The notes under the pieces: generated by a model
The model's input: the letters and a program-made list of their open reading frames with translations, nothing else
Database searches by the model: none
Told to the model about the DNA's origin: nothing
Part shown: one piece after another, positions 15,099 to 23,010 of the stretch
Numbering within the stretch: position 1 is the first letter of the stretch
Layout of the letters: each line of letters opens with the position of its first letter
Assembly: GCF_002941025.1 (NCBI RefSeq)
Contig: NZ_PTJS01000001.1
Span: forward strand, 5,151,472 to 5,215,471
Length of the DNA: 64,000 nucleotides
Direction of reading: 5' to 3'
Source: Streptomyces sp. QL37
Lineage (GTDB): Bacteria; Actinomycetota; Actinomycetes; Streptomycetales; Streptomycetaceae
Translations under genes and position numbers: made by a program

Positions 15099-16034
15099 AT
15101 GAGCAACACCTCCCGTCTGCGCACGTTCGGCTCCCGCACCGCCGGACCCGGCCACCCCGTCTACGTCACCGGCGAGATCGGCATCAACCACAACGGCGAC
15201 CTCGACAACGCCATCGCGCTGATCGACGTGGCCGCCGAAGCCGGCTGCGACGCGGTCAAGTTCCAGAAGCGCACCCCGGAGATCTGCACCCCGCGCGACC
15301 AGTGGGACATCGAGCGCGACACCCCCTGGGGCCGGATGACGTACATCGACTACCGCCACCGCGTCGAGTTCGGCGAGGCCGAGTACACCGCCATCGCCGA
15401 GCACTGCGCCGAGCGCGGCATCGACTGGTTCGCCTCCCCGTGGGACACCGAGGCCGTCGCCTTCCTCGAGAAGTTCGACGTCCCCGCGCACAAGGTCGCC
15501 TCCGCCTCCCTCACCGACGACGAGCTGCTCCGCGCGCTGCGCGCCACCGGCCGCACCGTCATCCTCTCCACCGGAATGTCGACGCCGAAGCAGATCCGCC
15601 ACGCGGTCGAGGTCCTCGGCAGCGACAACATCCTGCTCTGCCACGCCACCTCGACGTACCCGGCGAAGGCCGAGGAGCTCAACCTGCGGGTCATCAACAC
15701 CCTCCAGCAGGAGTACCCGAACGTCCCGATCGGCTACAGCGGCCACGAGACCGGCCTCCAGACCACCCTCGCCGCCGTCGCCCTCGGCGCCACCTTCGTC
15801 GAGCGCCACATCACCCTGGACCGCGCCATGTGGGGCTCCGACCAGGCCGCCTCCGTCGAGCCGCAGGGCCTCACGCGCCTCGTCCGCGACATCCGCACCA
15901 TCGAGGCGTCGCTCGGCGACGGAGTCAAGAAGGTGTACGAGTCCGAGCTCGGCCCGATGAAGAAGCTCCGCCGGGTCGCGGGCGTCGTCGCCGAGGGCGA
16001 GAACGCGCCGGCCGCCGAGCCGGTCGCGGTCTGA
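15099..16034 (+). CDS. NeuB-like nonulosonic acid (Neu5Ac/Kdn) synthase
   Basis: A 311-residue synthase of the NeuB family, which condenses phosphoenolpyruvate with a hexose or its 6-phosphate to make a nine-carbon 2-keto-3-deoxy sugar acid. Motifs seen: VYVTGEIGINHNGD, AVKFQKRTPE, KVASASLTDDELL, ILSTGMSTPKQI, YSGHETGL and ERHITLDRAMWGSD. The chain stops after the TIM barrel; the C-terminal SAF (antifreeze-like) domain of classical NeuB is missing, as in Sia-9-P/Kdn-9-P synthase-like proteins of other streptomycetes. It sits 28 bases after the NeuA-HAD gene with AAGGAAG before the ATG. With the fused phosphatase, this favours a phosphorylated intermediate and Kdn as product; that is inference. 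Confidence 0.9.
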   Translation: MSNTSRLRTFGSRTAGPGHPVYVTGEIGINHNGDLDNAIALIDVAAEAGCDAVKFQKRTPEICTPRDQWDIERDTPWGRMTYIDYRHRVEFGEAEYTAIAEHCAERGIDWFASPWDTEAVAFLEKFDVPAHKVASASLTDDELLRALRATGRTVILSTGMSTPKQIRHAVEVLGSDNILLCHATSTYPAKAEELNLRVINTLQQEYPNVPIGYSGHETGLQTTLAAVALGATFVERHITLDRAMWGSDQAASVEPQGLTRLVRDIRTIEASLGDGVKKVYESELGPMKKLRRVAGVVAEGENAPAAEPVAV

Positions 16035-16045
16035 CGGGCCGACCG

Positions 16046-17086
16046 GTGAACCTCGCCTTCGTCGAGAGCCCGGTCCAGCTCCTGAACGTCCTGGAGTGGA
16101 CCCACATCCGGGGAGGAACCGACACCACGGTCGTCGTCCTCCCCCCGGTCGACCCGATGTCGCGCGGACAGCTGCGCAGGATGGCGGAGCTGGCCCGCGA
16201 CGAGGGCATCACCGTCCGCTGGCAGGAGGCGCGCGGGGAGACCGGCGCGCCTCTGAAGGCCCTGCGGGCGCTGACCGGCCTGATCCGCAAGGCCGACCGC
16301 ATCGTCATCGGGGACCCCTTCTCCCGGTACGTGCAGCTGCTCCTCACCCTGGTCCGGGCCCGCCGGATCACGGTCGTCGACGACGGCACCGCCACCATGG
16401 AGTTCGTCGCCCAACTGGCGCGCGGCGAACGCCTGGTGCGCTGGCACCGCCGGGGGAGCGGGGGCCCGCGCGAGCTGCTCCTGGCCCCGGTCACCACCGC
16501 TGCCCGCCGCAGCTTCACGCCGTCGGCGTCCCGCACCGTCGAGGTGTTCACCGCGATGCCGGTGGACGCCCCCGAGGGCATCGAGGTCACGGCGAACACC
16601 TTCGCCTGGACCCGGGAGTGCTTCGGCCCGCCCCTCATCACCAAGGGCGCCGACCTGGTCGGCACCTCCCTCGTGGAGACCGGTGTGGTCGACCCCGTCC
16701 CGTACGAGGAGGCGGTCGCCTCGCTGGCCCGTGCCCACGGCGCGACCCGCTACTTCGCCCACCGCCGCGAGTCCGCGGACAAGCTCCACGCCCTGGAAGC
16801 CGCCACCGGCCTGGAGATAGTCCGCCCCGATCTGCCGCTGGAACTCATCGCCCGCAGAGGCCCGGTCGGCCACACGGTGCTGAGCTTCCCGTCCACCGTG
16901 GTCCACACCCTCCCGCTGGCCCTGGCGGGCACAGGCGTGAAGGTCGCGGTGTGCGACATAGCGCCGGAATGGCTCCGCGACACCGCGTCCCCGCGCGCCC
17001 AGGGCTTCCTGAGCGGAGTCACGGAGACCGCCAAGGACGTGCAGCGGCTGGCCCCTTGGCGGGCCACGGCGGTGGCGGAGGGCTGA
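16046..17086 (+). CDS. GT52/polysialyltransferase-like glycosyltransferase
   Basis: A 346-residue GT-B-type protein. The N-terminus LAFVESPVQLLNVLEW is the usual opening of GT52-like and polysialyltransferase proteins ('vespvQlln'), and TVVDDGTATMEF (D112-D113-G114) is the Asp-Asp-Gly catalytic-base motif of bacterial sialyltransferases. A His in YFAHRRES and a Ser-Thr pair in LSFPSTVVHTL would contact the CMP donor. GTG 16046 starts 11 bases after the NeuB stop, so the genes are co-transcribed. It is probably the transferase for the sugar made by the two preceding genes. It is the last gene of the locus before an unrelated region. Confidence 0.75.
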   Translation: MNLAFVESPVQLLNVLEWTHIRGGTDTTVVVLPPVDPMSRGQLRRMAELARDEGITVRWQEARGETGAPLKALRALTGLIRKADRIVIGDPFSRYVQLLLTLVRARRITVVDDGTATMEFVAQLARGERLVRWHRRGSGGPRELLLAPVTTAARRSFTPSASRTVEVFTAMPVDAPEGIEVTANTFAWTRECFGPPLITKGADLVGTSLVETGVVDPVPYEEAVASLARAHGATRYFAHRRESADKLHALEAATGLEIVRPDLPLELIARRGPVGHTVLSFPSTVVHTLPLALAGTGVKVAVCDIAPEWLRDTASPRAQGFLSGVTETAKDVQRLAPWRATAVAEG

Positions 17087-17212
17087 GGGAGGTTGCTGGT
17101 TCCGTGCACGTCGGGGAGCGTCGCCCCGATACGCTGGACGCGATGACGATCACGACCGCACCGACTGCCTCCATGTCCGTCATCGGCATGGCCCGACCTG
17201 GAGTCCGAGCGG

Positions 17213-18124
17213 ATGCCTCACTCGCTGACACCCCGTGACACGGGGAACCTGCCCGCGATCGGCGCACCTCCGCTGATCCGTCTCGACGCCTACGTCGCCG
17301 AGGATGGTTCGACGGTGGTCAACGGCCATCTGCTGGAGATGGGCGGCACGCGTCCGCCCAACGAGGCGATCCTCGACGCCGTGGCCATGTTCGCCCGCAC
17401 CCTGGGGGCTCCGGTGGCGGCGACCGTCATCGACCGCAGCGTGCGGCAGGTGGCGCGGCTCCGGGTGCACCCCGACGGCTCCAGCCGGACCATAGCCGAG
17501 GAGGAGGATCTGCCGCCCGGGCACGAGCGCACCACCGCGGAGGAAGAGGCGTTTCCTCCGCTCGCCCGCGTCGAGCGGATCATTCAGCACGCTCGCCGCG
17601 AGGAGCTGCACGCCGCGTTCGTCCTCGCCGGCGCACTGCGGGAGCACCTGACGCTGCGCCGGGGCGCGGAGGACGAACTGTCACTGGAGGCTCGGGCGAT
17701 CGAGGCGTACATCGCCTATCTCCGCGGCGACTACATGACCTCCACCGCCCTCGCGCTGACCGTCGCGCGCATCCGCTGCCGCACCGATCTGAACCGGTCC
17801 GTGCCCGAGGTGGTCCGGGCCACCGCGGCGTGGCAACGGATGCAGGACGAAGGCCAGATAACGACCCGGGGAAGGGAACTGCTGCATATGTGGGAACGGT
17901 TGTCCGCGGAGGGCCTCTTACGGGAACCGTCCCACCAGGCCATGGCCCAGGCCGTCCGGAGCCGGATACAACAGGGCAGCCAGCGCGTGGAAGGGCAGAA
18001 CCCCGCGCCCGCGGCGGCCCTGACCGCAGCTCAGGTACCCGCCACCCCCGAGGACGAGCCGCTCAGGCCCACCCGAAGGGGATTGCGCCGCTTCACCAGA
18101 CGACCGGCCCGCTCAGACGACTGA
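17213..18124 (+). CDS. Hypothetical protein with a TTA codon
   Basis: A 303-residue soluble protein that I do not recognise. It has no signal peptide or membrane segment. Residues ~130-230 are predicted helical (ARVERIIQHARREELHAAF, LEARAIEAYIAYLRGDYMTS) and the tail is basic and proline-rich (RRGLRRFTRRPARS). Codon 236 is the rare leucine codon TTA (17918-17920), which in Streptomyces makes translation depend on the bldA tRNA and thus on development. The ATG at 17213 overlaps the end of a short unassigned reading frame (17142-17238). It faces the minus-strand kinase gene end to end. Confidence 0.6.
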   Translation: MPHSLTPRDTGNLPAIGAPPLIRLDAYVAEDGSTVVNGHLLEMGGTRPPNEAILDAVAMFARTLGAPVAATVIDRSVRQVARLRVHPDGSSRTIAEEEDLPPGHERTTAEEEAFPPLARVERIIQHARREELHAAFVLAGALREHLTLRRGAEDELSLEARAIEAYIAYLRGDYMTSTALALTVARIRCRTDLNRSVPEVVRATAAWQRMQDEGQITTRGRELLHMWERLSAEGLLREPSHQAMAQAVRSRIQQGSQRVEGQNPAPAAALTAAQVPATPEDEPLRPTRRGLRRFTRRPARSDD

Positions 18125-18140
18125 ACCGGCCCACCACCCC

Positions 18141-18192
18141 TCACGTCAGTTGATCCTGACCGGAGTCCACGGGCGGGTCGGGCGCGGAGCTC
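18141..18192 (-). pseudogene. Orphan copy of the SGNH hydrolase C-terminal tail
   Basis: The minus strand here encodes PPVDSGQDQLT and a stop, very close to the last residues of the SGNH hydrolase at 20064 (DSPVDTGQQQLT). The similarity extends over ~39 bases of DNA (most positions identical) and is lost on both sides. No start codon or other hydrolase domain is present. I read it as a leftover tail beside the kinase gene, either from a tandem duplication or from an insertion that separated the kinase and the hydrolase. Confidence 0.5.
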
Positions 18193-18238
18193 AGGCGTCG
18201 ACACCGCTCACCGGCCGGCACGACCCACGCGCGAAGCC

Positions 18239-19951
18239 CTACCGGTCCGCGTTCCGCCAGACGGTCAGGTCTCCTGTGAGGAAGGCGATGTCCGGGAGGG
18301 CGGTCGACTTCGTCTGGATCGCGTACAGCCCGATGTTGCCCTCGTCGTCCTTCATGCAGATCTCCGTACCGGCCACCGCTGCGGCCAGCGTCCAGCTGTG
18401 CTTCGCGGCGCTCCCGAGCATGAGACGGCACTCGTCGAGGGTCGTGCCATGTCCTCCGAAGATCTGCATGAACACGACGTTGTCGCCCTTCAGTTCACAG
18501 CCGGCCTGCTCGCAACTGAAGCGGATGTCGCCCTTTCGGCCCTTCAGTTCCGGCTCGGAGTTGTTGAGGCTCAGCGAGTTCTTCGCGTCCAGCCACACCC
18601 CGTGGAACCCCTCCGGCCGTGGATCCTGAGGTGTGCCCGAAGGGGACACGGCGTCCTCACCTGCGCCGACCGCCGAGGGATCCGAGGTGTCGGAGGCATC
18701 CGACGGATCCGAGGAGGCGCCCGTCGATGCTCCCGGTGCGGATGCCGACGACCGTGCGGCCGGTCCCGTCGCGGACACCGTGGGGCCGGCCGTGTTCCGG
18801 TCGTCGAGCCGGTCCATGGCATCCATGACCGACCAGGCCAGTGCCACCACGGCCAGCGCCCCACCTACGACGCAAGAGGTCGCGATCAGCGCTGTGCGCC
18901 GCCTGCGCGCCTTACGTTGCTCCGGCGTCGGCGTCGGCCACGCGAACTGCGGCTGCGGGTAGGCCGGGCCGGACGGCACCTGCTGCTGCCGGGCGGTCGG
19001 CGTCGGCGCCGGAACCGGCGGCTGCGGGTAGGCCGGGGTCGGCTCCGGTACCGGCGCCGGGACCACCGGTTCCGGCCCGGTGATCTCCCGCCAGACGGCA
19101 GGCCCGCCGCCCGCGTCGGCGTCCGCCCCCAGCCGGGCCCGGCACCATTCCACGACCTCCTCCGGGGTGGCCCGCGCGTCCGGGTCGGCGGCCAGGCACC
19201 GGGAGAACAGCGGACGCAGCGACTCGGGCAGCAGTGACAGGTCGGGTTCGGAGTGCACGATCCGGTACAGCACGTTGACGGCCGATCCGTCGCCGTAGAG
19301 CGGCCTCCCGAGCAGCGCGAACGCCGCCGTCTGGGCGAGCGCGAAGACATCGGTCGCCGCCGTGATCTCACCGCCGGAGGCCTGTTCCGGGGCCATGAAG
19401 GAGGGCGTGCCTATGGTGCCCCCGGTCGCCGTGTACGAGGTCCCGTCGGCGGCCAGCGCGATACCGAAGTCGATCACCCGTGGGCCGTCGGCGGCCAGCA
19501 GCACGTTCGACGGCTTCAGGTCGCGGTGCACGATGCCCTCGGCGTGGATGGCCTGAAGCGCCTCGGCCACCCCAGCCATCAGCCACAGCGCCGCGGGCAC
19601 CGGCAGCGGTCCGCTCCGGGTCACCGCCTCCGTCAGCGACGGCCCCGGCACGTAGAGCGTGGCCAGCCACGGCGGTACGCCGTCGGCGTCGGCGTCGATC
19701 AGCTCGGCGGTGTAAGCCCCCCGGACCCGCCGGGCCGCCTTGATCTCCCGGCCGAACCGACGCCGGAAATCCGGATCGTCGGCGAGCTCCGGCCGCACGA
19801 CCTTGATCGCCACGGGACGTCCGCCCTGGGTGTGCGACAGATACACCCGACCCATGCCACCGGCCCCCAGCCGCGCGGCGAGCCGGTAACCCGCCACCAC
19901 GGGCGGGTCGTCGGCCTGAAGCGGCTCGAATACATCCATCGCATGGCTCAT
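18239..19951 (-). CDS. Membrane-bound Ser/Thr protein kinase with extracellular sensor region
   Basis: A 570-residue Hanks-type (PknB-like) kinase. The catalytic domain spans ~15-275: GAGGMGRVYLS (P-loop), VAIKVV (ATP Lys), HRDLKPSN (catalytic loop), VIDFGIA (DFG) and APEQASGG. A Pro-rich linker (~290-345) precedes one membrane helix (ALIATSCVVGGALAVVALA), then a Ser/Thr/Asp-rich spacer and an extracellular domain of ~130 residues with four cysteines. There are no PASTA repeats, so it should sense something other than muropeptides. ATG 19951 is preferred because an AGGG-containing site lies upstream; GTG 19969 would add six residues. The gene is flanked by an SGNH hydrolase and an orphan SGNH tail. 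Confidence 0.88.
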   Translation of the reverse strand: MSHAMDVFEPLQADDPPVVAGYRLAARLGAGGMGRVYLSHTQGGRPVAIKVVRPELADDPDFRRRFGREIKAARRVRGAYTAELIDADADGVPPWLATLYVPGPSLTEAVTRSGPLPVPAALWLMAGVAEALQAIHAEGIVHRDLKPSNVLLAADGPRVIDFGIALAADGTSYTATGGTIGTPSFMAPEQASGGEITAATDVFALAQTAAFALLGRPLYGDGSAVNVLYRIVHSEPDLSLLPESLRPLFSRCLAADPDARATPEEVVEWCRARLGADADAGGGPAVWREITGPEPVVPAPVPEPTPAYPQPPVPAPTPTARQQQVPSGPAYPQPQFAWPTPTPEQRKARRRRTALIATSCVVGGALAVVALAWSVMDAMDRLDDRNTAGPTVSATGPAARSSASAPGASTGASSDPSDASDTSDPSAVGAGEDAVSPSGTPQDPRPEGFHGVWLDAKNSLSLNNSEPELKGRKGDIRFSCEQAGCELKGDNVVFMQIFGGHGTTLDECRLMLGSAAKHSWTLAAAVAGTEICMKDDEGNIGLYAIQTKSTALPDIAFLTGDLTVWRNADR

Positions 19952-20063
19952 CGGCCCTGTACCCCCCACAGTGATGCGTTGGCCAACGGCAGCAGCCTAT
20001 GCGGGGTGTCGGCGTGTCCGGTCACGGGATCTCCCCGTGACCGGACACCGGGGAGGGCTGCCC

Positions 20064-20882
20064 CTACGTCAGCTGCTGCTGACCGGTGTCCACCGGGGAG
20101 TCGGGCAGGTCGCGCAACGGCTGGAGCAAGGGGCGTTTCGCGGTGCGGCCGTCGCCCGAGGACCGGCCGCGCAGGCGGCGCCCGAGCCAGGGGCCGAGGA
20201 AGGCGGCGGCCCAGCGCACTTCGGCGCCCGCGGCCTGCCAACGCGAAGGAAGCCGCTGTGCCGGCAGAGGGCGGGTCCAGGCGTCGTCGCTTCCGGGCAG
20301 CTGGATGGCCTGGGCGACGGCGGCGGCGATCCGCTCATGACCGAGCGGGCTGGTGTGGAGTCGGTCCGTACTCCACAGACGTGGATCGGCGGCGGCGGCA
20401 TGCAGGTCGATCTCGGCGACCGCGACCCCATGACGGGCGGCCGCGGCACGGATGTGGGCGTTGAGGGTGAACACGCGGCCTCGGACCGGCCGGGCGAGGG
20501 GCGCGATCTTCCCCACGTCGGGGAAGGTCATCGTCACCACCCGGGCCCCGGCGGCCGTGAGCTCGGCGAACATCTCCTCCAGGTGCCCCGCCACCTCCGC
20601 CGCGTCGAACCGGGGCCGGAGCACGTCGTTGACCCCGGCGACCACGGTGGCCAGGTCGGGCCGCATGGCCAGGGCGGGCCCCAGCTGTTCGGCGCGGACC
20701 TGGCCCGCGACGCGTCCGCGTACGGCCAGGTTCGCGTACTGGAGACCGGGGTTGACGGCTGCGACCTGCTCGGCGAACCGGTCGGCCCAGCCGCGCAGGC
20801 CGACGGTGTCGTCTCCGTCTCCGACACCTTCGGTCTGACTGTCGCCCAGGGCGACATAGCGCGTGTACTCACCGCTCGGCAC
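20064..20882 (-). CDS. SGNH/GDSL-type hydrolase
   Basis: A 272-residue esterase/lipase-like protein. Block I is YVALGDSQTEG (nucleophile Ser), block II includes NLAVRGRVAGQV (Gly), block III is VVAGVNDVL (Asn) and block V is STDRLHTSPLGHERIA (Asp and His of the triad). There is no signal peptide, so it should act in the cytosol; the substrate is unknown. The C-terminal ~70 residues (after HERIA) are a basic extension outside the usual fold. It overlaps the PadR regulator gene by 14 bases, so both are co-transcribed and the hydrolase is probably under PadR control. Confidence 0.85.
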   Translation of the reverse strand: MPSGEYTRYVALGDSQTEGVGDGDDTVGLRGWADRFAEQVAAVNPGLQYANLAVRGRVAGQVRAEQLGPALAMRPDLATVVAGVNDVLRPRFDAAEVAGHLEEMFAELTAAGARVVTMTFPDVGKIAPLARPVRGRVFTLNAHIRAAAARHGVAVAEIDLHAAAADPRLWSTDRLHTSPLGHERIAAAVAQAIQLPGSDDAWTRPLPAQRLPSRWQAAGAEVRWAAAFLGPWLGRRLRGRSSGDGRTAKRPLLQPLRDLPDSPVDTGQQQLT

Positions 20883-21438
20883 GGGTGGACTGCCTTTCCT
20901 TGAGGACGGATGCGATCCGCAGGCACCAGTCCCGGTGCTCCTGCTCGAAGGACAGGCCGCGCAGGCAGGTCAGATACGGTCCGATCCGCTCGCCGTGGCG
21001 GAGGAACTCCTCCTCGCCCACGTCACCGCGGAGCTGCCGCAGGAGCTTGCCGAGAAGCTCGATCTTGCCCTCGGCGGCGGACGCCCGCTCCAGGAGCTGG
21101 CCGATCACCGACGCCGTGCCGACGCGGTCGGCGACCTGGACCTTGACGAGCAGATCGTCCCGGATGGACGAGGGCTTCGACGCGGCCGCGGCGAAGTCCT
21201 CCAGCTCGGCTCGGCCGGCGTCGGTGACCTGGAACAGGCGTTTGTTGGGCCGGGTCTCCTGGACCACCTGCCGGCCCGCGATCAGCCCTTCCTTCTCCAG
21301 CTTGGTCAGCTCGGCGTACAGCTGCTGCGGCAGGGCGTGCCAGAAGTTCGCGACGCCGATGTCGAACGCCTTCGCCAACTGGTATCCGCTGTACTCGCCG
21401 TCCAGCAGCGCCGCCAGCACCGCATGTCGCAGAGCCAT
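20869..21438 (-). CDS. PadR family transcriptional regulator
   Basis: A 189-residue PadR/Vir-type regulator. The winged helix is at the N-terminus (RHAVLAALLDGEYSGYQLAKAFD, then LYAELTKLEKEGLI and the wing RLFQVTDAG), followed by a long helical C-terminal dimerisation region (~90-180). PadR proteins usually repress an adjacent gene and themselves until a ligand binds. Its gene overlaps the downstream SGNH hydrolase gene by 14 bases. A perfect 11-base inverted repeat lies 34-67 bases upstream of its ATG and is the natural candidate operator. Confidence 0.88.
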   Translation of the reverse strand: MALRHAVLAALLDGEYSGYQLAKAFDIGVANFWHALPQQLYAELTKLEKEGLIAGRQVVQETRPNKRLFQVTDAGRAELEDFAAAASKPSSIRDDLLVKVQVADRVGTASVIGQLLERASAAEGKIELLGKLLRQLRGDVGEEEFLRHGERIGPYLTCLRGLSFEQEHRDWCLRIASVLKERQSTRAER

Positions 21439-21471
21439 CGAGGCACCCCCTTCGCTATCCCGCCCGCATCA

Positions 21472-21505
21472 TACTCAAGAATGTGACTAATAAAATTCTT
21501 GAGTA
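21472..21505. promoter_or_regulatory. Perfect inverted repeat upstream of padR gene (candidate operator)
   Basis: TACTCAAGAAT (21472-21482) and ATTCTTGAGTA (21495-21505) are exact reverse complements separated by 12 A/T-rich bases. In a ~72% GC chromosome this AT-rich palindrome stands out. Its position just upstream of the PadR gene suggests the autoregulatory operator of the padR-SGNH unit. Confidence 0.6.
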
Positions 21506-21619
21506 CCGAGGAATGTGAGGCCCCGACGCCCGAACCCCGAAGCTCGATCCCCGGGACTCGACCCCCGAGCGCCGGGATCGGCCGGTTCATCCGTTCGGGT
21601 GTACGCGGGTCGGTGCGGG

Positions 21620-21639
21620 CCCGAAGCTTGAGCTTCGGG
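21620..21639. repeat. Hairpin within a structured spacer
   Basis: CCCGAAGC (21620-21627) and GCTTCGGG (21632-21639) pair perfectly around a TTGA loop. The surrounding spacer (21506-21690) contains further inverted copies of GAACCCCG/CGGGGTTC-type segments but no credible gene. Confidence 0.4.
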
Positions 21640-21694
21640 ATCCGGGAGCCGGGGTTCGAGGGCCGGGACCCGAGACGTGTAGTCAACCGGTAGG

Positions 21695-21724
21695 AAAAAA
21701 GGGTGGGAAAGAACCTCCCCACCC
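21695..21724 (-). terminator. Rho-independent-type terminator, minus strand
   Basis: On the minus strand GGGTGGG (21724-21718) pairs with CCCACCC (21707-21701) and is followed by six T residues (21700-21695). No minus-strand gene ends here; it may shield the padR promoter from antisense transcription coming from the right. Confidence 0.45.
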
Positions 21725-21878
21725 TCCCGGACCCGTCACGGCCAGCAAGTATGACTAATCGTGACCAGCTTGCGGCAAAGCGTCACGGGTGCTTACGGTG
21801 CCCCCAACTGAACGACCCCGACGTGGTGTTGGTCGCACCGTGCCGGGGTCTCACCCCAAGATCGAAGGAAGCGATCTC

Positions 21879-22847
21879 GTGGCTATCCAGCACAGTAACT
21901 CCGCCGTGCGCGCCCCCGCACCCCCCTCCCGCCCGTATGCGAAGGCCAACCCGGGCTACGGCAAGCGCTCCACACCGGACCAACGCCCGCCCCGGCCCGA
22001 CGACTTCGCCCTGCTGCCGGAGCGCGAGCGGTACGTCGCCGGATATGTCGACCACCTGCCCGACGGCGCGGCGATGGACATCAAGTCCCTGGCCAAGTCC
22101 CTTCCGCTGTACGGGCAGATGGCCGTCGGCAGTGCACTGAAGGCCTTGGCGGTCGCCGGGCACCTGCGCCATGTGCGCTGCCCCGCAGACGCCGGTGGCG
22201 GCCAGATCCGCTGGATCACCCGCACCTACTGGTCCCGTACGGCCCGCGACAACGAGTGGTGGGCCACGTTCCTCGGCGGCGCCCCGGCCGCGCCCGCCGT
22301 ACCGCAGCAGCGGACCCAGGAGCCCGAGCCGGTTCTCATCACGGAGGAGGCCCCGCAGGAGCCCCCGCCGGAGACCCCGGCCGACGTGCCCTCGCCCGCC
22401 TACCTCGCCCTCGCCCGGCTCGGCCGTGCCGACGCCCGTCTCGCCCTCTCCGCCGCCGACTGTGCCGCGCTGGAGGAGGCCGCCGCCGCCTGGCTCGTGC
22501 GGGGCGTGGACGCCGAATACCTGGTCCGGACGCTCACGGCAGGGCTTCCGGCGGCCGTCGAATCGCCGGTGGGGCTCGTGAGGCGCCGACTGCGCGACAA
22601 GCTCCCGCCCCTGCTTCCCGCCGCCGCTCCGGCCCCCGCGACGGGCGTGCCCGGACACCACCCGATGGTGGAGTGCGCGGAGTGCGGCGCACCGGGCCGC
22701 CCCGAAGCGCTTCCCGACGGTCTCTGCCGCTCCTGCCGCACCCCTGGGCCGACCGGGACCGACGCCACGGCCGCTCCCGCGCCGCCCGACGAGCGCGATG
22801 TCGCGGCGTATGTGGGCACCCTCCGCGACCTGCTCAGGCTGCCATGA
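21879..22847 (+). CDS. Helix-turn-helix protein with C-terminal zinc ribbon
   Basis: A 322-residue probable DNA-binding protein seen commonly in Streptomyces. Residues ~35-115 form a winged-helix-like unit (PDDFALLPERERYVAGYVDHL, MDIKSLAKSLPLYGQM, ALKALAVAGHLRHVR). The middle is Pro/Glu-rich, residues ~170-250 are helical, and ECAECGAPGRPEALPDGLCRSC (split here) holds two CxxC knuckles for one zinc. The GTG at 21879 has GAAGGAAG seven bases upstream; the longer upstream reading frame starting at 21789 has no such site. It stands alone between the padR spacer and the amidohydrolase. Its targets are unknown. Confidence 0.6.
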   Translation: MAIQHSNSAVRAPAPPSRPYAKANPGYGKRSTPDQRPPRPDDFALLPERERYVAGYVDHLPDGAAMDIKSLAKSLPLYGQMAVGSALKALAVAGHLRHVRCPADAGGGQIRWITRTYWSRTARDNEWWATFLGGAPAAPAVPQQRTQEPEPVLITEEAPQEPPPETPADVPSPAYLALARLGRADARLALSAADCAALEEAAAAWLVRGVDAEYLVRTLTAGLPAAVESPVGLVRRRLRDKLPPLLPAAAPAPATGVPGHHPMVECAECGAPGRPEALPDGLCRSCRTPGPTGTDATAAPAPPDERDVAAYVGTLRDLLRLP

Positions 22848-23010
22848 GTGCGTAGATGTCGCGCAGCCTCGTGCCGGAGCGACGAATGGGGGAGCATACC
22901 CACCTCAACCTCGCGTCACACGTCGCAACACCACTTTTTGTTCCCCTGAGCGGCTGAACTTTTGTCGATCAGTGGCCAGTTGTGGGTACCAGGGGCCTAC
23001 CCTTGACTGG

